Shown here: in pieces, positions 49,813 to 58,060 of the stretch
Layout of the letters: the number at the start of each line of letters is the position of its first letter
Position numbering within the stretch: the stretch's first letter is position 1
Assembly: GCA_963728155.1 (NCBI GenBank)
Contig: CAVSJF010000004.1
Span: 1 to 64,000 of the forward strand
Reading direction: 5' to 3'
Length of the DNA: 64,000 bases
DNA from: JACVRW01 sp963728155
Lineage (GTDB): Bacteria; Actinomycetota; Thermoleophilia; Solirubrobacterales; Thermoleophilaceae
Notes under the pieces: model-generated
The model's input: only the letters and a program-made list of their open reading frames with translations
Told to the model about the DNA's origin: nothing
The model's database searches: none
Translations under genes and position numbers: made by a program

Positions 49813-50725
49813 TCAGCGCGCGAGCACAACCTCGGGTTCGACACGGGCTCGGACGGGCGCGGGACGGGCGGCAGGCCCTTTCGGCTCCCAGAACGCGCGC
49901 ACCTCGTCCATCACCTCACGGCGGTCATCAGCGTCGCGCGGGCGGATCGGATCGCCGAAGCGGACCTCGACCTCGTGGCGGCGCGAGAAGAGGCGGCCCG
50001 GAATGCGCTTGGGCCAGTTCTGACCCGGCGGCATCGCCTCGTGGGTGCCGCTGAGGTAGATCGGCACCATGTCGATGCCGTGCTGCGCGGCGATACCGCG
50101 GCACCGGAACGCACCTGGCCGATCTGCCGTCGCGCGAGCGGGTGCCCTCGGGGAACATGACGAGGTTCCAGCCTCGTCGATCAGCCGGTCGACGTGGTCG
50201 GTGGCCCGCCGCCGAGCCCGCCGCCCTTGCGCCCGAGCGGCACGGTGTTGAACAGGAGCGCCACGCCGGCTCGCCTTCAAGCGTGTCTTGTAGAAGTAGT
50301 CGGCCGCGGCAGTGACCGCGGTCCGGCGGCGCCACTTGGGCGGCAGGGCGCGCAGGATGGTCGGCGTGTCGAGATGGCTGGAGTGGTTGGCCACGAAGAT
50401 GACCGGGTGCTCGAGCGTGTCGAAGATCTCGTCGCCCACAACGCGGTTGCGCACGTAGAAGTCGATCATCGGGCCGAGGCCGAGGCCGAGCAGCACCGGC
50501 GCGGGCCGCCTTCGCGTAGCCGCAGCGGGCCCAGGACACGTCCATCTTGGCGTACTGGCGGGCCAACTCGCCGCCGCGGCCGGCTCTTCGAGCTCGTCGG
50601 TCAGCTCGGGCATGCGCTCCCGGAGTTCCGGGCACCCGCTCGCGCAGCTCCGGTACCCGGGTCTTCATCTCGCTGGTGCGCGCCTTGCCCTTCTGGATCG
50701 CGCGGTCGACCTTTCCGTCCCTCAT
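49813..50725 (-). CDS. PlsC-type 1-acyl-glycerol-3-phosphate acyltransferase, frameshifted
   Basis: The N-terminus MRDGKVDRAIQKGKARTSEM is followed by a heptad repeat RVPELRERVPELRERMPELT (when frames are joined), a likely short coiled coil. The catalytic block VIFVANHSSHLDTPTILRAL has the HX4D motif. FPEGTRSRDGR-like sequence and IYLSGTHEAMPPGQNWPKRI complete the acyltransferase motifs. Shifts occur near 50620, 50510, 50260 and 50120. It would acylate lysophosphatidate. It lies just upstream of the glycerol cluster. Confidence 0.7.
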
Positions 50726-50760
50726 GCCCCAAGTACCCCACAGGGCGAGGAGGGTTTCGC

Positions 50761-51431
50761 TCAGCGCGAGTTGACCCGGATCTCGCCGGTGCGCCCCTTG
50801 AGCACCCGCTCCCCCCGGCGGGTCGGGGATGAACTGCAGGCCGGCCGCCACCAGCAACGCGGCCACGGCCACCACCGCCGCGAGGCGCAGGGCGTCGCGA
50901 CGTGTGTTCTCGCGCGTTGCCCGCCGGCGCTCCTCGACTACCTGCGGGCCGAGCAGCTGCGCCACCGTGGGCTCATCGAGCCCGAGCCCGCGCGAGCGGC
51001 AGAAGGCCAGCACGTCCTCGGCGTCGTCCACCTCGACCACCTGCGCCCCGTAGGCCCGCGCCAGCCGTTGCACGAGCAGCGCGTTGCGGTTACGGGCCAG
51101 GAAGAGCACGGACGGACGCGCTCGCGAGCCCAAAGCCGTCGTCGTGCACCTCGATCGCTCCGGCCGCCTCCACCACGCCCCGGGATCCCGCGTCGGCCCG
51201 CGAGCACGAGCCGGGCCGATCGCCGCGACGGATGCCAGGCGTGCAGGCCGCAGTTGCAGCCGCGCTCCGGGAGGTCGTGGAGCTCTGACCCTTCGCACAC
51301 GGCCTCGAGCCAGGCCCCCTCCGGAGGCCACGGCGTGCCCCGGTGTGGAGCGGCGAGACGCTCCGCGCCGGGCTCCCGATCACGCTCCACGTGCGCAGGC
51401 CGTAGAGCAGGAGTAGCCAGCAGCGGGGCAC
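50761..51431 (-). CDS. Actinobacterial hypothetical protein with CNCGLHAWH motif
   Basis: Joining frames gives LLYGLRTWSVIGSP, ERLAAPHRGTPWPP, LPERGCNCGLHAWHPS, VLFLARNRNALLVQRLARAY, GAQVVEVDDAEDVLAFCRSR and one C-terminal membrane helix RLAAVVAVAALLVAAGLQFI. The H/C-rich block resembles actinobacterial proteins with a CxCGIYA motif, whose function is unknown. At least three shifts occur and the GTG start at 51431 is tentative. The topology suggests a cytoplasmic domain with a C-terminal anchor. Confidence 0.5.
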
Positions 51432-51527
51432 CCTCCGAGCTCACTCTCGTAAAGATAGGGGCCGATGGTGCTACCGTTTGGCGCGTTCGATGAAGTAGTG
51501 CCGGCGCCCGTAGTCGTTGCTCTAAGC

Positions 51528-51560
51528 ACCTCCGCGTACGCAGCACCAAACAGTGGAGGT
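51528..51560 (+). promoter_or_regulatory. Hairpin that could mask the cspA ribosome site
   Basis: ACCTCC at 51528-51533 is the exact complement of the Shine-Dalgarno GGAGGT at 51555-51560, which is 8 bases before the cspA ATG. The 21-base loop contains the self-complementary GCGTACGC. If transcribed, the leader could switch between open and masked states with temperature. Six base pairs is weak, so this is a candidate only. Confidence 0.45.
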
Positions 51561-51568
51561 AAAAGAAG

Positions 51569-51772
51569 ATGGCAACCGGAACCGTGAAGTGGTTCAGCGA
51601 CGACAAGGGGTTCGGCTTCGTCACACCCGATGAGGCCGGCAAGGATCTCTTCGTACATCACACCGGCATCGCCGGCGAGGGCTTCAAGTCGCTCGCCGAG
51701 GGCGCCAAGGCGAGTACGACGCGAGCCAGGCGACAAGGGCCCGAAGGCCGTAAACGTCCAGCCGATCCACGC
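51569..51772 (+). CDS. cspA: CspA-family cold-shock protein, frameshifted end
   Basis: It starts MATGTVKWFSDDKGFGFVTP, with RNP1 (KGFGFV) and RNP2-type DLFVHHTGIAG, the hallmarks of a nucleic-acid-binding cold-shock fold. After EGAKV a one- or two-base error near 51710 must be corrected to continue EYDASQ and GDKGPKAVNVQPI, the expected C-terminus. Without correction the frame runs to 51910. The exact stop is uncertain. The SD is GGAGGT. Confidence 0.7.
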
Positions 51773-51868
51773 GCGCCGGCCCTCGGGGCGGCGGCCGGCA
51801 CGTCGGTGTCGCGCTCCCTGCGCCCCCCGGTGGCTCTGGCCCTCGGGGAACCGCACAGGACGGTGTAC

Positions 51869-52090
51869 ATGGCCAATCAGGACGACGGCTCCGACTTTCA
51901 ATCCCTCTAACCCCGCGGCGAGCAGCGCGTGGAAGGAAGCCCGCGAGCGGGTGTGGCCTCGCGCGACGCCGAAGGCCCGCAAGGCGGGCAAGGCGGGAGC
52001 GCGAGGCCTACGAGCGCGGCGGGAGATGGTCGGACGCAGACGGCCGCGGCGAAGTCGCACGCCGAGCTGGTGAACCGCCAAAAGCCGTAG
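51869..52090 (+). CDS. Small basic-acidic helical protein, frameshifted
   Basis: An ATG opens MANQDDGSDFQSL. In the next frame it continues NPAASSAWKEARERV, then REAYERRREMVGR-like sequence, and in the third frame QTAAAKSHAELVNRQKP and TAG. Joined, this is a charged, helical protein of about 72 residues. The family was not recognised. It may be real because the pieces follow one another without gaps, but composition alone could give this. Confidence 0.35.
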
Positions 52091-52098
52091 GGCCAGAT

Positions 52099-53064
52099 GT
52101 GGCCGTAAGCGCCGCGGGCGCCTTCGCGGGCCTGCGTAGCTTCGCCCGCCGCCGGCAGGGCCTTGCTCACCGTAGCCGGCTCGCTGAACCCCACCGCGGC
52201 GATCCTCGTGCTGGGTCCTGGCGGGGCGGCGCGACGAGTTCGTCACGGCGCTGGTCGAGCGCGGCGCTGCCTGGGTGCATGGTTGGTCACGATCGCCCTG
52301 CAGGTGGTGGCACTGCTGTCCCGCAGCGAGGCGTGGCACCTCACCATCTGACGCGGCCGGCGGGACGGTCGACCGCCGAACCCTCTATCGCGCGTCGAGC
52401 ATGCAGGTGCTCGGCGGAATGATCAACGGACACCTGGGCATGGCGGCCCGGATCGCCGCCCTGCGCCGCTCCTCTCCCGGACGTCTGTCCGCAGGTGCCG
52501 ACGTTGGTCGCGGCCGAGTTCCCGATCATCGCCGTCGAGGCGGTGCTGGCCGCGCTGGCCTCGTTCACCCTGGTCGGCGCCGCTCGGGCTGCCCTGGTGG
52601 TTACCGGTGGATCGCCCTGGCGGTGGTGGGCGCGGGCTGAGCGTCGGCCTGCGCCGCCTCGCGCTCCGAGAAGGGCCGCGAGCTGTGGCAGGGGCTGGCC
52701 GTGCTGCGCAGCCTGAACCGCGGAAGCCGCGTGGTGGGCTACGTGCTCGTCGCGGTGTTCGCGCAGATCATGCGCAACTGGCTGCTGCTGCGCGCCGTCG
52801 GTGTCGACGCGTCGCTGTTTCGACGCGACCGCGGTGCTGATCGCTCTGGTCACGCTGAGCCAGCTGCCGCTCGGTCCCACGGTGGGCGCGGCGGCGGCGG
52901 TGCTCATCCTGGGCAGCGACGGCGTGGCCGCCGCGGCGGCGGCGGGCGTGCTCACCACCGTCACCGGCACCCTGGGCGGGCTGTGTTTTCTGGCCTGGGC
53001 GGGAGCCGACTACCTGCGGGCGGGGTTCAAGACCAGGCGGCGCACGGCCCTCAGTAGATCGTGA
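52099..53064 (+). CDS. UPF0104/lysylphosphatidylglycerol-synthase-type flippase membrane protein
   Basis: Joined frames give WLVTIALQVVALLSRSEAWH, YRASSMQVLGGMINGHLGMA, VAAEFPIIAVEAVLAALASF, LNRGSRVVGYVLVAVFAQIM and LVTLSQLPLGPTVGAAAAVL. This pattern belongs to the LPTM/UPF0104 family of six- to eight-helix membrane proteins that flip lipids. At least five shifts occur and the GTG start is tentative. The stop overlaps the tlpA-like start (TGATG). Confidence 0.6.
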
Positions 53065-53639
53065 TGCGCCGAATTTTGCACCATGATGCAAGTGTGCGGA
53101 AAGGATCGGTGATCGCGGTGGTGGCGGCGGCAGCGGCGCTCGTGGCGCTGCTGGTGTACGGGGTGGCCTCCCAGGGCGCCGACAGCTCGATCGACGACGC
53201 GGTCGAGCGCGGCGACCGGCCCGCCGCCCCCGAGGCCACGCTGCCCGTTCTGGGCGCCGGCGGCAGCGGCTCGCTGGGCGATTACCGCGGTCAGGTGGTG
53301 GTGCTGAATTTCTGGGCCTCGTGGTGCCCGCCCTGCGTCGACGAGCTGCCGCTGCTCCAGCGCACCCAGCGGCGCATCGAGCCGCTCGGCGCTACGGTGC
53401 TCGGCGTCAACTACCAGGACCTCCCCGAGGACGCTTCGCGGTTCGTGGATCGCTTCGCGCTGACGTTTCCCAACCTCCGCGACCGCGACGGGGAGTACGC
53501 CGAGGAGTACTCCATTCTCGGGTTCCCGGAGACCTTCGTGATCGACCGCCGCGGCCGGATCGCGGCGGCCCGGCGCGGGCCCGTCACCGCGGGCTGGCTC
53601 GACTCGGCACTCGCCCCCCTTCTGGGAGACCGGGCATGA
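53064..53639 (+). CDS. TlpA/ResA-like membrane-anchored thioredoxin
   Basis: An N-terminal anchor (VIAVVAAAAALVALLVYGVA) is followed by a thioredoxin fold with VVLNFWASWCPPCVDELPLL (active-site CPPC) and FPETFVIDRRGRI containing the cis-Pro. It acts outside the membrane and reduces disulfides, classically for cytochrome c maturation. The neighbour CcmH supports that. A GTG at 53094 is an alternative start. It overlaps the ccmH gene in ATGA. Confidence 0.8.
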   Translation: MRRILHHDASVRKGSVIAVVAAAAALVALLVYGVASQGADSSIDDAVERGDRPAAPEATLPVLGAGGSGSLGDYRGQVVVLNFWASWCPPCVDELPLLQRTQRRIEPLGATVLGVNYQDLPEDASRFVDRFALTFPNLRDRDGEYAEEYSILGFPETFVIDRRGRIAAARRGPVTAGWLDSALAPLLGDRA

Positions 53640-54088
53640 GGCGCGCTGCCGCGATCGCGCTGCTGGCCGTCGCGGTCGCGCTCGCCGCGGTGTCGAACGC
53701 CGTCGCCCAGCGGGCCTCGCTGCCCGACATCGAGGACGAGGTGATGTGCGTGCAGTGCAAGACGCCGCTGAGCCTCTCCACCGCCGCCGTGGCCGAACGG
53801 GAGCGCGAGTTCATCCGCAGCGAGATCGCCCGGGGCAAGACCAAGGAGGAGATCAAGGCCGGCCTGGTCGACCGCTTCGGGCCGGCCGTGCTCGCTGTGC
53901 CCGAGGACGAGGGCTTCGGGCTGACCGCCTACCTGGTCCCCGTGCTGGCCGGGCTGCTGGGGCTGGGCGCCGTGCTGCTGTGGATGCGGCGCTGGCGCCG
54001 CCCCTCCGGCGCGCCTGACACGCCCGAGACCCTCGGCTCCGCCGACGCTAAGCGCCTTGAGCGCGAACTGGCGGCTCATGAGCGCTAG
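53636..54088 (+). CDS. ccmH: CcmH/NrfF-type cytochrome c biogenesis protein
   Basis: A signal peptide is followed by IEDEVMCVQCKTPLSLSTAA with the redox pair Cys38-Cys41 of the CcmH type. IRSEIARGKTKEEIKAGLVD follows, then a C-terminal helix LTAYLVPVLAGLLGLGAVLL. It would hold apocytochrome reduced for heme attachment. No ccmA-F genes are seen here, so the rest of the system must lie elsewhere. Confidence 0.8.
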   Translation: MRRAAAIALLAVAVALAAVSNAVAQRASLPDIEDEVMCVQCKTPLSLSTAAVAEREREFIRSEIARGKTKEEIKAGLVDRFGPAVLAVPEDEGFGLTAYLVPVLAGLLGLGAVLLWMRRWRRPSGAPDTPETLGSADAKRLERELAAHER

Positions 54089-54103
54089 CGCCGCGATCGT
54101 CGA

Positions 54104-54796
54104 TTGAAGTTCGATCCCGACCTGGTGGCCGGCCTCGACGAGCCGGTGCGCCGCTACTTCACCCACGCCATCGAGGCTGGCGCGCCGCTGCCGCGCGGCA
54201 CGAGCCTGACGATGTCGGGAAAGATCAAGGCCGACCTGTGGCTCCGCTTCAGCGCCGAGCAGGAGATCGACGGCCGCTCGTTCTCCTGGCGAGCGCGTGT
54301 CGGCCGCGGCAGGCTCACCCTTGCGCGGATATCCGACGCCTACGCGCACGGCGTCGGCAGCACGGAGGGGCTGCTGTTCGGGCGGCGGCCGATGTTCGAC
54401 TCCTCCGACGAGGACACGGCGCGCTCGGCCGCGGGACGGACGGCGCTCGAGAGCGCGGTCTTCGCCCCGCAGTGCCTGTTGCCCGAGAGCGGTGTGGCCT
54501 GGCGCGCCGAGAGCGATGGCGTGATCGTGGGCCGCTTCAACCTCCCGCCCGAGCGGCCCGAGGTGCAGGTGGACATCGACGCCCGGGGGGCCGTCGAGCG
54601 GGTCAGCGCATCTCGCTGGGGCCCGCTCGACGACAAGCGCTACGCCTACATCCCCTGCGGCGGCGAGGTGCACGCCGAACGGCGCTTCGGCGCTCTCACC
54701 CTCCCCAGTAGCATCACCGTGAGCTGGCAGTTCGGCACGCCCCGCCAGACGCCGTTCTTCAAGGCCGAGATCACCGGCGCGGAGCTGATCCCGTGA
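54104..54796 (+). CDS. DUF6544-like protein
   Basis: An intact 230-residue protein starting (TTG) MKFDPDLVAGLDEPVRRYFT, then GTSLTMSGKIKADLWLRFSA and GRFNLPPERPEVQVDIDARG, ending TPFFKAEITGAEL. The LP-x-PVRRY start and the GxIKxxxWLPF-like block are typical of the DUF6920/6544 family found next to membrane genes. The function is unknown. It overlaps the next gene by 4 bp. Confidence 0.6.
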   Translation: MKFDPDLVAGLDEPVRRYFTHAIEAGAPLPRGTSLTMSGKIKADLWLRFSAEQEIDGRSFSWRARVGRGRLTLARISDAYAHGVGSTEGLLFGRRPMFDSSDEDTARSAAGRTALESAVFAPQCLLPESGVAWRAESDGVIVGRFNLPPERPEVQVDIDARGAVERVSASRWGPLDDKRYAYIPCGGEVHAERRFGALTLPSSITVSWQFGTPRQTPFFKAEITGAELIP

Positions 54797-55128
54797 GCTC
54801 CGCCGACAGGCCGCTGCGGCTCCTGCGCCTGATCGTGATCGTCTCGATCGTCGACTTCGTGTTGCTGGTGCCGCTCGTGATCGGCGTGATCGTCGACTAC
54901 CACGGGCTCGCGCCGATCATCGGCCCGATCCACGGGGCGGGCTTTCTATGGGAGCTCTACCTTGTTGCCCGGGGCGCGGCTGAGGGCTGGTGGGGATGGT
55001 GGTACCCGGGCGTCACGCTGATCACCGGCGGCCCGCCGGGCGCTCTGCTGGGGCATCCGCGCGCCCGTCGCGAGGCTTTGGCGCGCGCCGCTGCTCTTCC
55101 GCGGGACGAAAGCGCGTGCCGATCGTGA
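54793..55128 (+). CDS. DUF3817-like small membrane protein
   Basis: A 111-residue protein with three hydrophobic segments, the first being LLRLIVIVSIVDFVLLVPLV, and GPIHGAGFLWELYLVARGAA with the conserved HG typical of DUF3817. The last 36 codons overlap the opposite gene's end and are Ala/Arg-rich, so the true stop may be earlier. The GTG start overlaps the previous stop. Confidence 0.55.
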   Translation: MSSADRPLRLLRLIVIVSIVDFVLLVPLVIGVIVDYHGLAPIIGPIHGAGFLWELYLVARGAAEGWWGWWYPGVTLITGGPPGALLGHPRARREALARAAALPRDESACRS

Positions 55129-55456
55129 TGAGCAGGTGCAGCACACCGATGGCGATGAAGAATGCCGTCGGCGCCGTCTCGTCCGAGAAACCGAGGATGA
55201 AGGGCAGCGCAATCAGCACACCGGCCAGCGCGTAGTCCAGCACCACGTGAGCGGCCAGCGGGACGTAGTTGATCAGGCTCGTGGGGCCCTCGGTGGAGGC
55301 GGCGAGGAACAGCACCACCACCCCGATCACGATCGAGGCCGCGGTGGCGGCGCCGGATTCGAAGTCGAGCACGAAGGGCGCCACTACGAACAGCGCGGCG
55401 GCGGCATATTCGATGAACCCGTGGAGGAAGCGCGGGACCGGCCCCTGCTTCAGCAT
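55022..55456 (-). CDS. SPW-repeat-like four-helix membrane protein
   Basis: A 144-residue protein beginning MLKQGPVPRFLHGFIEYAAA, then ALFVVAPFVLDFESGAATAA and ALPFILGFSDETAPTAFFIA. Two similar helical pairs ending FVLDF and FILGF suggest an internal duplication, as in SPW-repeat proteins. The function is unknown. The C-terminus is polar. It overlaps the DUF3817 gene by 107 bp in convergent orientation. Confidence 0.65.
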   Translation of the reverse strand: MLKQGPVPRFLHGFIEYAAAALFVVAPFVLDFESGAATAASIVIGVVVLFLAASTEGPTSLINYVPLAAHVVLDYALAGVLIALPFILGFSDETAPTAFFIAIGVLHLLITIGTRFRPAEEQRRAPKPRDGRADAPAERPAGRR

Positions 55457-55469
55457 GGAGACAGAGCGC

Positions 55470-55616
55470 TCAAGCGGGCTCGGGCGGCTGGGGCGAGGGC
55501 TCGGGCACGGGCGGGTCGGGCGGGATCTCCGGGGCGCCCGGCGGATTGGGCATCGGCTGGTCGGGCTCGACCGGCCCGGGGACCTCGAGGACGGGTGCGA
55601 CAGCGGTTTGGCTCAT
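55470..55616 (-). CDS. 48-residue proline-rich peptide
   Basis: MSQTAVAPVLEVPGPVEPDQ leads into a run of PxP units (APEIPPDPPVPEPSPQPPEP). Nearly half the residues are proline. The ATG overlaps the preceding protease-like gene's stop in ATGA, which supports translation. A short leaderless cytoplasmic peptide of this kind is unusual and could be spurious. Confidence 0.4.
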   Translation of the reverse strand: MSQTAVAPVLEVPGPVEPDQPMPNPPGAPEIPPDPPVPEPSPQPPEPA

Positions 55617-56020
55617 GGGTGGGAGCTACCCGCCGGGTCGGGGGTAGAAACCGCGGGGCGGGTCAGCTCGACGGCCCGTCGCGCCTCACGCTCGTAGCGG
55701 TTGTCGCGGTACGCGCGCCGGTCCGCGCTGAAGGTGGACGGCCGCAGATAGGACAGCCACATGCGTACTGGCCGGTGCTGGGCCTGCCAGACGTGGCAGA
55801 GCTCGTGAACGATCAGGTCCTCGTCCAGGGCCGGGCGTTTCAGCAGGATGCGGCGAAATGTGGCGTAGCCGGCAAAGCGCCGGAAGCCGGGAAGCTCGAA
55901 CAACCACGGCACGATGTGAATAGAGACGCGCGAGGCGTCAACGGGCCGGGGATAGAAGCCCACCCGGTCGAGCCTGCGCTTGGCCCGGGCGAGAACGTCG
56001 GCCTCGCCCGGCAGCCTCAC
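55613..56020 (-). CDS. SprT-like zinc metalloprotease-fold protein
   Basis: A 135-residue protein with EDLIVHELCHVWQAQHRPVR, an HExxH-type zinc-binding helix (HELCH), and a conserved IVPWLFELPGFRRFAGYATF. The family covers small actinobacterial Zn-peptidase-fold proteins of unknown substrate. The GTG start at 56020 overlaps the propeller stop in GTGA, giving the N-terminus MRLPGEADVLARAKRRLDRV. It is part of a five-gene overlapping chain. Confidence 0.65.
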   Translation of the reverse strand: MRLPGEADVLARAKRRLDRVGFYPRPVDASRVSIHIVPWLFELPGFRRFAGYATFRRILLKRPALDEDLIVHELCHVWQAQHRPVRMWLSYLRPSTFSADRRAYRDNRYEREARRAVELTRPAVSTPDPAGSSHP

Positions 56021-57462
56021 CGGCGCTTGGCATTGCGCGCGAGCACCCTGAACCTGGTGCGCGCAGGCTTGGAGTCGTTGCCGGCGGCGTCCTTGGCCCG
56101 GAGCGCGAGCCGGTAGACCCCAGGGCGCAGGCTCCTTCGCCGCGTGAGCCGGCCGGCGAAGCGGATCCGCTCGGCCCCCGCCAACCGGCCGGGGAAGGTC
56201 AGCTTCGGCCTGACGGGCAGCCAGCGAGTGCAGCGCTTGCCCACGCGATTGCGCCGTGTGGGCTTCACACAACGTCCCCCGGCACGGCGCCCGGTGTGCG
56301 ATCGGGCGAAGGAGAGGGTCACGGACGAGGGCTCGCTGAGGTTGTAGCGGACGCTCGGGCCGCTGCCCACCGCGGTGGCCGACGGTAGGGCGCGACCCAG
56401 ACGAAAGCGCTTGGGAGCCAGCCGCAGCCGCTCCACGACCGGGCGGGTGGTGTCCCCGGCCGGCGCCTCGGGAATGTCGATGCCGGGGCCGATCCCGCTG
56501 ATCCGCCCGATTTGGTTGCCGTCCCTCTCGGTGAACCAGAGCGTGTTCTGCGGCCCCTGGGTGATGTACTCGGGGCGTCCGGCCGCCGTGAGGCCGCCCA
56601 GGGCGGTGATCGAGGCCGGGCCCGCCGTGGTGATCCGGCCGATGGAGTTGCCCCCGGCCTGGGCGAACCAGATGCCCGCATCGGGACCCACGGTGAGGCC
56701 GAGCGGTTCGCTGCCGGCCGGCAGCGGGTATTCGGTGGCCACCCCGGCCGGCGTGATCCTTCCTACCGCCGCGCTGGGCGCCGTGTACCAGAAGTTGCCG
56801 TCGAGGCCAAGCGCGATGTCCCACGCGGAGCCTCCCGGAGTGTCGAACGAGGTGGCGCTGGTGCCGTTGGCGCTGATCCGGACGATGTAGCCGCCGTCCC
56901 CGGCCACCCACATCGTGCCCCCCGGGCCGCGGGTGATGCCGCGCGGGATCACGGGGTTCGCCGGGTCGAGATCGATGTTCGCGCCGACCTTGATTCCCGC
57001 GGTGCTGATCCGAAAGGCCACGTCGTCCTGAAAGTCCGTCACCCACAGGTTGCCGTCCGGTCCTGTAGCGATGCCACCCAGCGTCGCCGCGGCTCCGAAC
57101 CCGTCGAAAGCCTGCACGTCTGCCGGGTTGGCCGGGTTGATGCGCCCAACGCCGCCCTGCGTGTTCACCGTCCCCGTGAACCAAACGTTCCCGTCGGGGC
57201 CGACAGCGATGTTGAGCGGATTGGTCAGCACACCGGATACATCGAACTCCTCGATCACCGGCGGCTCGCTGGGCGTGACCTTGGCGATCTGATCGACGCC
57301 GAGCTCGGTGAACCAGAGGCTTCCGTCGGGGGCCTGGACTATCTCCTGCGGTACCGAGCTCGCGGTCGGGATGGGGAACTCCGTGAGGCTCGGCGCGGCG
57401 GCGGCCGGCCCCGCCGCGGCCAGCGCGACGGCGCCGGCGAGCAGGGCCGCGCGGGATCTCAC
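56017..57462 (-). CDS. Secreted virginiamycin B lyase-like beta-propeller protein
   Basis: An intact 481-residue protein. A signal peptide (ALLAGAVALAAAGPAAAAPS) is followed by six or more blades of the Vgb type: SLTEFPIPTASSVPQEIVQA, PDGSLWFTELGVDQIAKVTP, and further GPDGNLWVTD and PDGNVWFTGT repeats. The C-terminal 110 residues are an Ig-like/adhesion domain (RRSLRPGVYRLALRAKDAAG). True Vgb opens streptogramin rings with a His; the long propeller here is more likely a general surface or binding protein. It overlaps its neighbours by 4 bp. Confidence 0.7.
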   Translation of the reverse strand: MRSRAALLAGAVALAAAGPAAAAPSLTEFPIPTASSVPQEIVQAPDGSLWFTELGVDQIAKVTPSEPPVIEEFDVSGVLTNPLNIAVGPDGNVWFTGTVNTQGGVGRINPANPADVQAFDGFGAAATLGGIATGPDGNLWVTDFQDDVAFRISTAGIKVGANIDLDPANPVIPRGITRGPGGTMWVAGDGGYIVRISANGTSATSFDTPGGSAWDIALGLDGNFWYTAPSAAVGRITPAGVATEYPLPAGSEPLGLTVGPDAGIWFAQAGGNSIGRITTAGPASITALGGLTAAGRPEYITQGPQNTLWFTERDGNQIGRISGIGPGIDIPEAPAGDTTRPVVERLRLAPKRFRLGRALPSATAVGSGPSVRYNLSEPSSVTLSFARSHTGRRAGGRCVKPTRRNRVGKRCTRWLPVRPKLTFPGRLAGAERIRFAGRLTRRRSLRPGVYRLALRAKDAAGNDSKPARTRFRVLARNAKRR

Positions 57463-57857
57463 GCCTCGTCCAGTGCTTCGTTCACCAGCTCGTCCGCGCG
57501 CTCGTTGTGCTCGCGACGCACGGAGCGGACGGACCAGGCGTCGAAGCCGCGCAGGGTCCGCATCGCCTCCACGAACAGCGGCTTGAGGCCGGCGTGCTTG
57601 ACCTTGTACTCGCCACCGATCTGGCGCGACACGAGCTCCGAGTCGTTGATGAGCTCCACCTCGGTGGCACCCAGCTCGCGGGCCAGCTCGAGGCCGAGCA
57701 GCACGGCGCGATACTCGGCGACGTTGTTAGTTGCCGGGCCGATGTAGGCCTTGCGCTCGCCCAGAACGTCTCCGTCGACCGAAGCGGCCACGGCAGCCAC
57801 CGCCGCGGGGCCGGGGTTGCCGCGCGCCCCGCCGTCGACGTTCACGACCACCTTCAC
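57459..57857 (-). CDS. RNase HI-family protein
   Basis: A 132-residue protein with all four catalytic acids in place: Asp8 (VVVNVDGGARGNPGP), Glu48 (NNVAEYRAVLLGLEL), Asp72 (ELINDSELVSRQIGG) and Asp122 (NERADELVNEAL). It should cleave RNA in RNA-DNA hybrids. It is a short form without the basic handle region, similar to actinobacterial RNase H domains that are often fused to an acid phosphatase. It overlaps the genes on both sides by 4 bp. Confidence 0.85.
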   Translation of the reverse strand: MKVVVNVDGGARGNPGPAAVAAVAASVDGDVLGERKAYIGPATNNVAEYRAVLLGLELARELGATEVELINDSELVSRQIGGEYKVKHAGLKPLFVEAMRTLRGFDAWSVRSVRREHNERADELVNEALDEA

Positions 57858-58060
57858 TCGTTGGCAGGCAGGTCGATCGGGGGGAAGCTGCCCGTCGGCC
57901 GCAGGCGCCGGCGATCCGTATGGGCCGCGTGGTCTCCGGGCAGCCCTCCCTGCGCACGCCGGTCGACCATCACCTCGACCTTCGGGTCGTCTCGGTAGTA
58001 CTCGGTCAGGCGATCGAGAAGCTCGTCGGCAAGTGCCCTGGGCACCACGCAGTAGATCAC
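57854..58060 (-). CDS. 68-residue small protein
   Basis: MIYCVVPRALADELLDRLTE, then YYRDDPKVEVMVDRRAQGG, then a basic/Pro-rich tail ending PIDLPANE. The first half is a plausible alpha/beta element. VMVDRR near the middle also occurs in small actinobacterial proteins. It overlaps the flanking genes by 4 bp, supporting translation. No function can be given. Confidence 0.6.
   Translation of the reverse strand: MIYCVVPRALADELLDRLTEYYRDDPKVEVMVDRRAQGGLPGDHAAHTDRRRLRPTGSFPPIDLPANE

Noticed and set aside
56017..57462. A true streptogramin resistance enzyme (vgb)
   Set aside because: The protein is far longer than Vgb and has a secretion signal and an extra C-terminal domain. Propeller similarity alone does not support antibiotic lyase activity.
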